Positions 1 through 7,017 of a DNA stretch of 23,203 nt are shown one piece after another. Made by a program: the position numbers and the translations under genes. Each line of letters starts with the position of its first letter. The first letter of the stretch is position 1. This DNA is from Oscillospiraceae bacterium (GTDB taxonomy: Bacteria > Bacillota > Clostridia > Oscillospirales > Oscillospiraceae), in contig WRMX01000030.1 of NCBI GenBank assembly GCA_009776905.1, positions 1 through 23,203 on the forward strand. Reading direction: 5' to 3'. The notes below the pieces were generated by a model. It did not search any database and was not told the DNA's origin. It saw only the letters and a list, made by a program, of their open reading frames with translations.

Positions 1-1
1 A

Positions 2-118
2 AGCGTTGACTATATTACCAGCTACGACTATCTTGACAGTTGGCTCATGGACACGGTAAGTGGTTCAATTATTGGTAGTGTGTCAGAAATCTACTATAGG
101 AATATTCAGTTGGAGTAA
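2..118 (+). CDS. C-terminal end of an unknown protein (cut by window start)
   Basis: An open frame runs from the window edge to a TAA at 116-118 and encodes 38 residues ending in YYRNIQLE. The next gene starts four bases later (ATG at 122), the spacing expected for genes translated together. The fragment is AT-rich like its neighbour. It is too short to assign to a family; a short Gly/Ser-containing stretch in the middle (DTVSGSIIGSVSE) carries no diagnostic motif. Confidence 0.45.
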   Translation, partial: SVDYITSYDYLDSWLMDTVSGSIIGSVSEIYYRNIQLE

Positions 119-121
119 CCA

Positions 122-739
122 ATGAAAAGAACGTTGCCAGTCTTGAAGTTTGTAATACCGATTATTGTATTACTTTTTCTACTATTTAAAAACGACATTA
201 CTATTAAACATGAGATTCGATTGGCGGTCAATCAATTACCATCGGCAAGAGAATTTCTGCAGAGTAATGATGACCTCCTTGAATTGTTATTACAGCTTAT
301 GAACAGAATCTCTGTTTTTAATAATACCAACAATGAAATACAAATACATTACCTTGCTTTCAGAGTTGATTCCGGAAGTAGGGAGTCATTTAGTATCGAA
401 CTCGATTCAACTCCTTCTATTTATAATTTTGATGCTGATTATGATACATATGCGTTTTTATTTACAAATGGAATTCTAGAAGCTAATGAAATTGAAACAG
501 TAAAAGAAAGCTGTTCTTTCTTGGATATTGTTATTACTGAATGGTCAATAAGTATTGTTATGGCAAGAAAGGGGCGAGCATATTTAACGCTGTGGCATCC
601 ATTGGATATTTATGATGTAATAAGCAGAGTGGACGAAAACAACCAGTATACTACAGACAAGATGGATGCAACCTATTGGCATTTGGAAATCTTTAATGAC
701 GATTGGTTTATCGAAATTAGGTATATGCAACGAAACTGA
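122..739 (+). CDS. Hypothetical membrane-anchored protein, 205 aa
   Basis: I do not recognise a family. Residues about 9-23 (KFVIPIIVLLFLLF) form one N-terminal hydrophobic segment after a short basic start (MKR), with no lipobox Cys, so the product is probably anchored in the cytoplasmic membrane with its remaining ~180 residues outside. That part is acidic and aromatic, with several Tyr/Trp residues near the end (WHLEIFNDDWFIEIRY), as in small secreted or immunity-type proteins; that role is only a guess. The ATG lies four bases after the stop of the upstream partial gene, suggesting co-translation. Base composition is clearly more AT-rich than the genes after 2.3 kb, which suggests acquired DNA. 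Confidence 0.6.
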   Translation: MKRTLPVLKFVIPIIVLLFLLFKNDITIKHEIRLAVNQLPSAREFLQSNDDLLELLLQLMNRISVFNNTNNEIQIHYLAFRVDSGSRESFSIELDSTPSIYNFDADYDTYAFLFTNGILEANEIETVKESCSFLDIVITEWSISIVMARKGRAYLTLWHPLDIYDVISRVDENNQYTTDKMDATYWHLEIFNDDWFIEIRYMQRN

Positions 740-752
740 ATTTTGTCAGTGA

Positions 753-896
753 ATGCATAAACTGGATGAGACTGGATTTAACGGCTTTCATCACTTAGCC
801 GACCCAAATGATTATTCAAACGATTATAGACAAATGCACGGCCATATGATACACTCTATATCAGCAGCAATCGCTGCTGGCAGAGCTTTAGGTTGA
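753..896 (+). pseudogene. Small ORF, probable 3' remnant of a larger gene (47 aa)
   Basis: ATG at 753 opens a 47-residue frame containing HHLADPNDYSNDYRQMHG and ending SAAIAAGRALG before TGA at 894. An in-frame TGA sits at 750-752 just before the ATG, and no ribosome binding site is visible. The composition looks like real protein rather than noise, and the stop lies inside a strong hairpin (885-923) where a gene end would be expected. I read it as the surviving C-terminus of a longer gene or a tiny hypothetical gene. No family is recognised. Confidence 0.35.
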
Positions 897-923
897 TGGC
901 CATAGTGACCACCAACCTAAAGC
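885..923 (+). terminator. Strong stem-loop over the stop of the small ORF
   Basis: Arms 885-899 and 909-923 are inverted copies with one mismatch (GCTTTAGGTTG and CAACCTAAAGC are perfect), around a 9-base loop. The left arm contains the TGA at 894-896. No T-run follows on the + strand, so it may be a weak terminator, a 3'-end stabilising hairpin or a repeat remnant. Confidence 0.45.
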
Positions 924-1052
924 CTTGCTATATCTACTCTCTTGACTCAAAATCAGGCAAAAGCTATTTATTGATCTCAATGATCCGGCTTGATCCGCAT
1001 CGGTGCAAAATCCATTCCATCTACCTGCCTCCGTCCGCTTGTAAAACGCCGT

Positions 1053-1077
1053 ATCGCCGCGCAAAAGCGGCGATTTT
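1053..1077. terminator. Stem-loop 3' of the RecG-like gene
   Basis: ATCGCCGC (1053-1060) pairs with GCGGCGAT (1067-1074) around a GCAAAA loop, giving an 8-bp GC-rich stem. On the + strand TTT follows directly; on the minus strand, after the RecG-like gene ending at 1113, the stem is followed by a poorer T-run. It may act in both directions. The rest of 897-1112 shows no convincing gene. Confidence 0.4.
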
Positions 1078-1112
1078 CGGTCAAGTATATCGCTTGTTTG
1101 GAGTACGCTTGC

Positions 1113-2090
1113 TTAATCTGCAGGCTTGCTGTATATCCATTGTTTACCATCTTTTCGTGCCGTAAGCAACCGCTGGTCAGTCATGCGCTGAAGCAGCTTG
1201 TACGCTCCACTCACGCTTATACCCAAAATATCGGCGGCGTCCTCCTTGTTGAAACTGGTGTCCTGGAACACGGAAAGCAACCGCTGTTCATTGGTTTGGG
1301 CGGCGGATTTTCCGTTCGATGCTCCGTTTCCATTGATATTGTAATTCAGATTGGGAATACGGATAAGGAAACCGCCGTCGATAACAGGGATTTCGGGTTT
1401 CACGATGCTATTTTCATATAAACTGAAAATACGGGGGATGCCCGTGCCGAAAGCTTCTATGATGTTCAAACGGTAGAGAATTTGTGCCAGTTTTTCGTTG
1501 CGTGTCACAGACACTCCCATAAGCATCAAGTCATAGGTAACACCGGGCATAACGCCGCCGAGGGACATAAATTCAAGGCGGTCGTCAAACATACTGACCA
1601 GTACGCTGCCTTCAATATAATAATCCCTATGGATCAGGGCGTTGACATAGGCTTCCCGAATGGCGACATCGTGATAATCGGGATGGTCAACTCTGTAAAC
1701 CCCCTCAAAGGTGCTGCGCGTCCGGTTAAAAACGTGAAGGTAAGCGCGGACATCCTCAATTTGCTTGAAAATGGACCCTGTGAACTCCTTGCGGTCTTTG
1801 AATTTGTCCTTGTTAAGCCCCTCAAAAATCGCCGCTTTTGTGGTATAGGGGCATTGGTCGGATAGTATCAAAGCAAGGTTATCGTAACGTCCGTCCGGGA
1901 GAAAAAGCCCTAGCGACTGTTTTTGCTCCTTGCCGAATTTTACATCCTTTTCTTTAAATATTTTGTCTGCGTATTCAAAGGTAAGGTTCTGCTCGATAGA
2001 TAGCTCGGAGATAAACTGTCCCATGCCGTTATCCTTTGCCCCCCCTCGAATAATTGCTCTTATTATATCGCCTTTGTCTCCCAATGTCAA
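1113..2090 (-). CDS. RecG/Schlafen-like ATP-binding transcriptional regulator, lacking the N-terminal AlbA_2 domain
   Basis: The 325-residue product matches the middle and end of the large family annotated as AlbA_2/putative DNA-binding or RecG-like transcriptional regulators. It has the segment with YTTKAAIFEG and REAYVNALIHRDY, the HATPase_c_4 signature IIEAFGTGIPRIF, and a C-terminal winged helix (about residues 265-322, with DAADILGISVSGAYKLLQRM). Family members are normally about 450-500 residues, beginning with an AlbA_2 domain of about 130 residues; that domain is absent. The best start is TTG at 2090 with no good ribosome site. The open frame upstream runs into a 9-bp repeat (NSP NSP NSP) and then a stop at 2154-2156. 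It is either a 5'-truncated pseudogene or a shortened regulator. Family assignment is firm; functionality is doubtful. Confidence 0.65.
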   Translation of the reverse strand: MTLGDKGDIIRAIIRGGAKDNGMGQFISELSIEQNLTFEYADKIFKEKDVKFGKEQKQSLGLFLPDGRYDNLALILSDQCPYTTKAAIFEGLNKDKFKDRKEFTGSIFKQIEDVRAYLHVFNRTRSTFEGVYRVDHPDYHDVAIREAYVNALIHRDYYIEGSVLVSMFDDRLEFMSLGGVMPGVTYDLMLMGVSVTRNEKLAQILYRLNIIEAFGTGIPRIFSLYENSIVKPEIPVIDGGFLIRIPNLNYNINGNGASNGKSAAQTNEQRLLSVFQDTSFNKEDAADILGISVSGAYKLLQRMTDQRLLTARKDGKQWIYSKPAD

Positions 2091-2099
2091 AAATTCATT

Positions 2100-2132
2100 T
2101 GGAGAGTTTGGAGAGTTTGGAGAGTTTGGAGA
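2100..2132. repeat. 9-bp tandem repeat (GGAGAGTTT type), about 3.7 copies
   Basis: TGGAGAGTT recurs every 9 bases from 2100 to 2132. Read on the minus strand it gives Asn-Ser-Pro units in frame with the RecG-like gene just upstream of its only plausible start, exactly where the normal N-terminal domain is missing. It could mark the junction of the deletion. Confidence 0.8.
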
Positions 2133-2182
2133 TATTGGGTTGCATGCCCAATGTCATTATGTCAAGGGAAACATCAGCGCAC

Positions 2183-2206
2183 GGATATCCGATGTCACAG
2201 ATATCC
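2183..2206. promoter_or_regulatory. Inverted repeat, possible operator
   Basis: GGATATC (2183-2189) and GATATCC (2200-2206) are mirror halves with a 10-base spacer, ending two bases before a -35 box at 2209. Position and symmetry fit a repressor or activator site for the downstream promoter. The regulator is unknown; the adjacent RecG-like protein with its winged helix is one candidate. Confidence 0.4.
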
Positions 2207-2208
2207 TA

Positions 2209-2237
2209 TTGACAGAAGCGTTTGTTTCGGCTATAAC
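2209..2237 (+). promoter_or_regulatory. Sigma-70-type promoter for the kinase-ParB fusion gene
   Basis: TTGACA at 2209-2214 and TATAAC at 2232-2237 are separated by exactly 17 bases, a near-consensus housekeeping promoter. Transcription would start near 2244, giving a leader of about 140 bases before the ATG at 2386. The leader contains a tandem 13-bp duplication (2288-2313). Confidence 0.65.
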
Positions 2238-2287
2238 AATATAATATTGATTTAGACAGGAACGGTGGTTTTTTCTTTAGGCGGCAC

Positions 2288-2313
2288 GCAGAGAAAACCA
2301 GCAGAGAAAACCA
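2288..2313. repeat. Tandem duplication of a 13-bp unit
   Basis: GCAGAGAAAACCA occurs twice head to tail (2288-2300 and 2301-2313), followed by the first five bases of a third copy. It lies in the untranslated leader of the gene at 2386. Confidence 0.75.
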
Positions 2314-2385
2314 GCAGAATGCCGGCAACGATGTTTGGCGCTGTATTGGTTACCGGCGCGCGGCAAGTTGGAAAGAAGGAGTGCA

Positions 2386-3294
2386 ATGTCTGTTAAGATA
2401 TCGATAACCGGCGACCTCGGCAGCGGAAAAAGCACGGTGTGCAAGGAACTGAACAACAAATATGGCCTGAAGATATTTTCAACCGGAACGATCCAGAGGA
2501 AAATTGCTGTCGACATGGGCATGACCACCTTGGAGCTCAACAAATACATGGAGACGCATCCCGAAATAGACGAGCAAATCGACGGCGAGCTGGTCAAGCT
2601 GTCAAGCTCCGACGAAAACATCGCGATCGATTCAAGAATGGCTTGGCATTTCGTAAAAAATACGTACAAGGTATTCCTTACCACGGACGAAACTGTTGCG
2701 GCCCAAAGGGTCGTTTCCGACCAACGAGGCCAGTCGGAAAGATATGCCGATGTTCCCCATGCAATCAAGCTCTTGAAAGAAAGAAAGACTAGCGAGAATT
2801 ACAGATACAAGGACAAGTATGGCGTTGATTGCTATAATTATGCGAATTTTGACCTCATTCTTGATACGACTGAAATATCTCCCGCAGCGATGGCGGATAC
2901 CATCATGCGCCAATGCTCCGAGGCGGCGGCAAACGATGTCGTTCCGTTGTTCCTCATATCTCCATTGTGCCTTTACCCGACAAAGCGCCTGGATCATGCC
3001 GCTTTGCAGCATGTCGACGAATATTGCGATCTGCTCTCTCAAGGCAAGCCAACGCAGCCTGTGCGGATTGTCGCATCAAACGGGTATTTCTATATCTACG
3101 ACGGGCACTGCCGCGCGGCCGCGCATAAAAAGCTTGGTATGCCACTGGTGCCTTGCATGATGGTTGCCGGCGACGAGGGTCTGGTTGCCGGTGATATATC
3201 AGCAGACGAGTTTGCGCTTCGGGAATACAGCTTGTCAAAAGCCAAGGATTGGGAGGGTTTGATTGGATTGGAGTTCATCACTTACCCGCAATGA
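2386..3294 (+). CDS. Cytidylate-kinase-like P-loop protein fused to a ParB/sulfiredoxin-like domain
   Basis: Start: ATG at 2386 follows GAAAGAAGGAG (2371-2381). A longer frame from 2335 exists but has no ribosome site. The product is 302 residues. Residues 1-175 resemble the cytidylate-kinase-like (AAA_33/Cmk) family: Walker A GDLGSGKST at 9-17, a Cmk-type helix with STGTIQRKIA, and IDSRMAWHF (81-89), where nucleoside monophosphate kinases hold substrate-binding Arg. Residues about 185-265 carry the ParB/Srx signature YDGHCRAAAHKKLG (238-251) followed by the hydrophobic strand PLVPCMMV, as in ParB N-terminal nuclease/CTPase domains and in the free-serine kinases SerK/SbnI. Each half alone is recognisable; the combination is unusual. 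The substrate could be a nucleotide, a small molecule or a protein. It stands alone behind its own promoter. Confidence 0.7.
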   Translation: MSVKISITGDLGSGKSTVCKELNNKYGLKIFSTGTIQRKIAVDMGMTTLELNKYMETHPEIDEQIDGELVKLSSSDENIAIDSRMAWHFVKNTYKVFLTTDETVAAQRVVSDQRGQSERYADVPHAIKLLKERKTSENYRYKDKYGVDCYNYANFDLILDTTEISPAAMADTIMRQCSEAAANDVVPLFLISPLCLYPTKRLDHAALQHVDEYCDLLSQGKPTQPVRIVASNGYFYIYDGHCRAAAHKKLGMPLVPCMMVAGDEGLVAGDISADEFALREYSLSKAKDWEGLIGLEFITYPQ

Positions 3295-3357
3295 GCATGT
3301 GATTGCTGTAACTGATTGATTCATAATGCTTGGTGCCGTATTCTTCGGCAGATCCAT

Positions 3358-3409
3358 AAAAATCAGCAAAACAAGGCGCATCAAAACGGACAGTTTTGGT
3401 GCGCCTTGT
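3358..3409 (-). terminator. Rho-independent terminator of the flavodoxin gene
   Basis: Arms 3371-3387 and 3393-3409 form a 17-bp stem with one G-U pair around a 5-base loop. Read on the minus strand the stem is followed by TTTTGCTGATTTTT, a good U-rich tail. It lies about 160 bases past the stop of the minus-strand flavodoxin gene, so the tandem array at 3420-3527 falls in that gene's 3' untranslated region. It may also stop the convergent gene ending at 3294. Confidence 0.75.
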
Positions 3410-3419
3410 GATAGGTACG

Positions 3420-3527
3420 CTTGCGGTAGCGTGCCCTGCGATAACACGCCCTGTGGTAGCGCGCCCTGCGATAAGCGCGCCCTGTGATAGTTGCGCCCTG
3501 CGGTAGCGCGCCCCGTGATAGTTGCGC
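3420..3527. repeat. Degenerate tandem array, seven 15-16 bp units
   Basis: Units of the form CCTGYGRTAGCGCGC start at 3420, 3435, 3450, 3465, 3481, 3497 and 3512. Units vary at a few positions and alternate between 15 and 16 bp. The array fills the gap between the flavodoxin stop and its terminator. Its minus-strand translation gives pentapeptide-like LPQGx repeats, but 15/16-bp alternation and lack of a start argue against a protein. Confidence 0.8.
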
Positions 3528-3566
3528 TTGGCCTGTGCGCGCCCACAGCGCGAGGTTGAGCCGAAC

Positions 3567-4130
3567 TCAGAACCGCTTGAAGTATTCGCCCTTCACGAAA
3601 CGTTCGCCCGCATCCTTGATGACCGGAAGCACGGTCGATCTGTTGAAGCGTGTAATGCCGATGCGCTCCTGCGGTATAGCGCTCACCTGGCGGCACCATG
3701 TTTCCATTTCAGCAAGGCAGGTCGCAGTTCCGTTGCCGCTGCCGCCGGCAGCCGCCACCAGGTTGATTTGCTTGTCGCCCGCTGCGCTGTTATTTTGGTT
3801 GTTGAAGGCCTCGCATCTGCGGAAACGGTCAAAGAAGTATTTCATGCGTTCGCACGGCTGGCCGAAATAGACCGGCGTGATGATGAATACGCCCTCGGCA
3901 TCGCGGATTTTCGCCTGAATGCTCGGCAAGATATCTTCAATGACGCATTTTGACGAGTCTCGGCATATTCCCCAGCCATCGCCGCAAATCCTGCAAGGCT
4001 CCAGCTTCGCCGCGCTGATGTCGATGATTTCCGCTGCTCCCCCGGCGCTCGTGATCCCTTCGTATGCTGCTTTTCCGCATGCGGCGGTCAGTCCGTCGGT
4101 GTTTGGGCTCGACGTGATGATGATGTACAT
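3567..4130 (-). CDS. Flavodoxin/NADPH-dependent FMN reductase, iron-sulfur-flavoprotein type
   Basis: ATG at 4130 is preceded on the minus strand by AAAGGAGTG; a longer frame to 4184 has no ribosome site. The 187-residue protein has the FMN phosphate loop SSPNTDGLT (7-15), a Cys group C46-x2-C49-x6-C56-x5-C62 next to VIEDI, and TPVYFGQPC (85-93), the second FMN loop. Iron-sulfur flavoproteins of anaerobes hold a 4Fe-4S cluster in a compact C-x2-C-x2-C-x5-C group; here four extra residues separate the second and third Cys, so cluster binding is likely but not certain. Such proteins pass electrons between ferredoxin and small acceptors in the cytoplasm. It is transcribed divergently from the enoate-reductase-like gene at 4247, from overlapping promoters. 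Confidence 0.75.
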   Translation of the reverse strand: MYIIITSSPNTDGLTAACGKAAYEGITSAGGAAEIIDISAAKLEPCRICGDGWGICRDSSKCVIEDILPSIQAKIRDAEGVFIITPVYFGQPCERMKYFFDRFRRCEAFNNQNNSAAGDKQINLVAAAGGSGNGTATCLAEMETWCRQVSAIPQERIGITRFNRSTVLPVIKDAGERFVKGEYFKRF

Positions 4131-4174
4131 AGATATCCACTCCTTTTGTTGTTGTGTTGGCGCTGTTTGATGAA

Positions 4175-4203
4175 ATTTTATCACGCGCCTATCGCCAAAT
4201 CAA
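4175..4203 (-). promoter_or_regulatory. Promoter of the flavodoxin gene
   Basis: On the minus strand TTGATT (4203-4198) and TAAAAT (4180-4175) are 17 bases apart, with TG at the extended -10 position (GTGATAAAATTTC). The same 13-base core occurs at the 9685 promoter. Confidence 0.6.
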
Positions 4204-4214
4204 CACAAAAAGAG

Positions 4215-4220
4215 TATAAT
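4215..4220 (+). promoter_or_regulatory. -10 box for the enoate-reductase-like gene
   Basis: A consensus TATAAT lies 27 bases before the ATG at 4247. The expected -35 position (about 4192-4197) is poor (TCGCCA) and abuts the flavodoxin -35 box, so the two divergent promoters compete for the same DNA and an activator may be needed. Confidence 0.45.
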
Positions 4221-4246
4221 AAGCAAAAACGAAAGGAAGTTTGCAA

Positions 4247-6268
4247 ATGAACTCTCGATATACGCATGTGTTCAGCCCCATCCGCATACGCGGCGTTGAC
4301 TTCAAAAACCGCGTGTTCCTCGCGCCGACGACCCCGACGCTCAGCACGCCGGACGGATATGTCACCCGGGAGCTGGTCGACTGGTTCCGCATGTTTGCGC
4401 GCGGAGGAGTGACGACGCTGTGCCTCGGCAACTGCTCTATCGACCTCGAAGAAAACAATGACCAAAGCTTCCAGCTCGAGCTTGGCAAAGACAGCTGCAT
4501 ATACCCGCTCGCGCTATATGCGGATATGTGCAAGCAATTCGGATGCCACGCATCTTTGGAGATCAACCATGCCGGAGAAGGCACGCTCATGACCGGACCG
4601 ATCGCTTATTCCTCGTCTTCGTTCATTTCCGACGACGAAATCCTCCGCGCCGCGCGTAACAACCGCGAGCCAATAGCCACCATCGAGATGACGAAAGAGA
4701 AGATCGACGAGACTGTAGAAAAATTCGCAAGAGCTGCCGGGCGCATGAAGAGAGCCGGCATGGACATCGTCATGGTCCACGGCGGCCATGGCAACCTCAT
4801 CTCCCAGTTCACAAGCCCGTATTATAACCATCGCACGGACGAATACGGCGGCAGCACGGAAAACCGCGCGCGGTTCGCCATCGAGGTTTGCGACGCCATA
4901 CGCAGGCATTGCGGCGAGAATTTCGTCATCGAATATCGCTGCTCTGGCGACGAAGAAGCGCCCGGCAGCATGCATATCGATGAAACCATCGAGCTTGCAG
5001 GCTATCTCAAAGGCCATATAGACATCCTCCATGTCTCTGCCGGCATCCACAGCGATCCGTTCGGGCCGCACCTATATTATCGTAACTGGTGCCAAAACTA
5101 CTTGATGGAGCGCTGCTTTAATATGCACTACGCCCGCGACATCAAAAAGGCCCACCCGGACCTCCTGGTGAGCACCGTCGGCTCGATCACCAGCCTGGAT
5201 TATGCCGAGGAAATCATTTCGAACGGCTGGGCGGATTTTGTGTCGATGTGCCGCCCGCTCATGGCGGACCCCGAGATGCCGAACAAATATGCGGAGAACC
5301 GCCCGGAGGACAGGCGCCCCTGCCTCAGATGCGATGCTTGCGCGAAGCATCTCATGGTGCCGAAGCCCATGTACTGCGCCGTGAATCCTATGGCGACCAT
5401 GACCACGGAGCTGCGCGACGGCGTGGTTCCAAAGGCTGTCGCTAAGAAAAAGGTCGCTGTCGTCGGCGGCGGCCCTGCGGGCATCCAGGCGATGGAGACG
5501 TTGTTGGCGCGCGGGCACGATGTGACGTTATACGAAAAATCCGGACGGCTCGGCGGGAATGTCATCGGCGGCGCGGTGCCTGCATTTAAAGCTGATTTGC
5601 GCGATTATCTTACTTGGCTACGCCACATGGCGGCGCAATGCGCGGAAAAAGGCGCGCGCATCCTCTTGAATACCGAGGCGACAAAAGATATACTGGAGCT
5701 CGAGAATTATGACGCGATTATCATCGCCGTGGGCGCCGATCCGCTGATCCCCGCGAGCATCCCCGGCATCGCAAAGCCAAATGTCATATGGGCGCCTGAT
5801 GCAGAGGAGGACATTTCAAAAGTCGGGAAAAAGGTTGTTGTCGTTGGCGGCGGCGGCGTCGGGTTTGAAGCTGCGCTTGATTTTTCCGATCTCGGCATTG
5901 ATGTGGCTCTCATAGAGATGCTTGATGAGGCAAGGGGCAAGATGAGCTTGCGCGTCAGCGCCGGGAATGTGTATAATGAGCTTATCACAATTTTCGCCAA
6001 AAGGGAGATACCGGTGAAATATGGGGCTGCTCTTGCGGAGGTCAAGGACAGGAGCGTTGTGGTCAAAGACGCGGCTTCCGGCGAGCTCAGCGAGATCCCG
6101 TGCGATACCGTGATCCTTGCCATGGGAATGAAGGAGCGTTGGGCTCTTGTCGAGGAGCTGCGCCGCTGCGCTCCCGAGAGTAGCGTGCATATCGTCGGCG
6201 ATTGCAGGAAGGTTGGCACGATTGCCGAAGCCGTCAACCAGGCGTTCCAAGCTTGCATACACGTGTGA
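4247..6268 (+). CDS. Old Yellow Enzyme-family Fe-S flavoenzyme (enoate / 2,4-dienoyl-CoA reductase type)
   Basis: ATG at 4247 follows GAAAGGAAG; a TTG two codons earlier is less likely. The 673-residue protein has the three-part build of 2,4-dienoyl-CoA reductase, clostridial 2-enoate reductase and BaiCD/BaiH. An FMN-binding TIM barrel carries HGGHGNL (178-184) and RTDEYGGSTENR (196-207). A 4Fe-4S site has Cys 359, 362, 365 and 377; the second spacing is x2 where many relatives have x3. A pyridine-nucleotide and FAD part has VVGGGPAG (405-412) and VVVVGGGGVG (530-539). The family moves electrons from NAD(P)H through FAD and Fe-S to FMN, reducing C=C bonds conjugated to carbonyls. Length matches the family (about 640-680). 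The exact substrate is unknown. It may belong functionally with the cluster after 9.7 kb, as enoate reduction fits an unsaturated aldehyde or acid intermediate. Confidence 0.85.
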   Translation: MNSRYTHVFSPIRIRGVDFKNRVFLAPTTPTLSTPDGYVTRELVDWFRMFARGGVTTLCLGNCSIDLEENNDQSFQLELGKDSCIYPLALYADMCKQFGCHASLEINHAGEGTLMTGPIAYSSSSFISDDEILRAARNNREPIATIEMTKEKIDETVEKFARAAGRMKRAGMDIVMVHGGHGNLISQFTSPYYNHRTDEYGGSTENRARFAIEVCDAIRRHCGENFVIEYRCSGDEEAPGSMHIDETIELAGYLKGHIDILHVSAGIHSDPFGPHLYYRNWCQNYLMERCFNMHYARDIKKAHPDLLVSTVGSITSLDYAEEIISNGWADFVSMCRPLMADPEMPNKYAENRPEDRRPCLRCDACAKHLMVPKPMYCAVNPMATMTTELRDGVVPKAVAKKKVAVVGGGPAGIQAMETLLARGHDVTLYEKSGRLGGNVIGGAVPAFKADLRDYLTWLRHMAAQCAEKGARILLNTEATKDILELENYDAIIIAVGADPLIPASIPGIAKPNVIWAPDAEEDISKVGKKVVVVGGGGVGFEAALDFSDLGIDVALIEMLDEARGKMSLRVSAGNVYNELITIFAKREIPVKYGAALAEVKDRSVVVKDAASGELSEIPCDTVILAMGMKERWALVEELRRCAPESSVHIVGDCRKVGTIAEAVNQAFQACIHV

Positions 6269-6305
6269 TGCTAGATCAAGCCTGCATACACGTATGATGC
6301 GAGAT
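6248..6305. repeat. 29-bp tandem duplication containing the gene's own stop codon
   Basis: Unit 1 (6248-6276) begins seven codons before the TGA at 6266-6268; unit 2 (6277-6305) repeats it with three changes, and a fragment of a third copy (CAAG then ATGCATGG) follows from 6306. So the end of the coding sequence itself has been copied into the intergenic region. Confidence 0.8.
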
Positions 6306-6330
6306 CAAGTTCGTATGCATGGCAGTTCAG

Positions 6331-6436
6331 TCCCTTGCGCTCGGTAGACTTCGCGCGCTAGCGCGGCACGACTCTCGCTTCGTTCCCTTGCGCTCGGCAG
6401 ATTTCACGCGCTTGCGCGACACGACTCTCGCTTCGT
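6331..6436. repeat. Two tandem copies of a 53-bp unit
   Basis: Units 6331-6383 and 6384-6436 both run from TCCCTTGCGCTCGG to CTCTCGCTTCGT and differ at about six positions. Each contains a GC-rich near-palindrome (GCGCTAGCGC in unit 1). With the 29-bp repeat it fills nearly all of the 211 bases between the enoate-reductase-like gene and the next gene; no terminator with a T-run is seen there. Confidence 0.8.
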
Positions 6437-6479
6437 TCGACAATAATTGATTATCAATAATTTAGAAAGGAATGATATT

Positions 6480-6968
6480 ATGAGCAACTCAATGGCAAAC
6501 GACCTCAGGACGCAATACGACAGGACCTTCGCGACGGTAAAAGGGATATTGGAGACATTCCCGGACGACAAATGGCTGGAAGAGCACGGCGACGAATACT
6601 ACATTCCCAGCCGCATAGCCTACCACATCGTCGAGTTCATCGACGGGATGGTCGCCGGCGGCCACAAGGACCCGAATTTTCGCGACAAGCTCCCATTTGG
6701 CTCCTGGCACGACGCCACGGCGGCGACTCTGCCCGGCAGGGCCGCGCTGCTTTCATATTTTGAGGAAGTCCTTGTGAGAGCGCAGAAGGAACTGGCGGAG
6801 ATCGACGACGAAGGCCTCCAGGCGCTGCTGCCGCCTGAAATGGCCCGCATGGGCGCGACGCGTATCAGCGCGCACTTCATGGCATTGCGCGAAATTGCCG
6901 CGCACACAGGCGAAATGAACAAAATGTTGATCGAAAACGGAAAAGACGATGTCTGGGTTTCCAGATAA
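6480..6968 (+). CDS. DinB-like four-helix-bundle protein
   Basis: ATG at 6480 follows AGAAAGGAATG; the longer frame from 6447 lacks a ribosome site. The 162-residue helical protein has the layout of the DinB/YfiT superfamily, whose members bind a metal through three His on helices. Visible candidates are H49 (IAYHIVEF), H132 (SAHFMAL) and H142 (AAHTGEMNKML). The family's last pair is usually HxxxH; here the partner four residues before H142 is Glu (E138), so metal binding may use Glu or H132. DinB proteins include thiol transferases (for example with bacillithiol or mycothiol) and uncharacterised stress proteins. No substrate can be assigned. It lies between the enoate-reductase-like gene and lysC without evident linkage to either. 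Confidence 0.6.
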   Translation: MSNSMANDLRTQYDRTFATVKGILETFPDDKWLEEHGDEYYIPSRIAYHIVEFIDGMVAGGHKDPNFRDKLPFGSWHDATAATLPGRAALLSYFEEVLVRAQKELAEIDDEGLQALLPPEMARMGATRISAHFMALREIAAHTGEMNKMLIENGKDDVWVSR

Positions 6969-6985
6969 ATTGTTTATCTTGTCTA

Positions 6986-7014
6986 TTGATTTTATTCGCA
7001 GCCTGTGATAAAGT
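6986..7014 (+). promoter_or_regulatory. Promoter of lysC and its leader
   Basis: TTGATT (6986-6991) and TAAAGT (7009-7014) are 17 bases apart with an extended TG (GTGATAAAGTTC). Transcription would begin near 7021, giving a leader of about 240 bases. Confidence 0.6.
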
Positions 7015-7017
7015 TCG

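Noticed and set aside
893..1421. Plus-strand frames over the end of the RecG-like gene
   Set aside because: They overlap the minus-strand gene and the hairpins, with no protein-like features.
3235..3699. Minus-strand frame with pentapeptide-like LPQGx repeats across the 15/16-bp array
   Set aside because: It crosses the terminator and the flavodoxin gene in another frame, has no ribosome site, and the 15/16-bp alternation would break a true pentapeptide repeat.
4247..6268. Bile-acid 7-dehydroxylation (BaiCD) assignment
   Set aside because: The domain layout fits, but the whole enoate-reductase family shares it and no other bai genes are nearby, so the narrow name is not supported.
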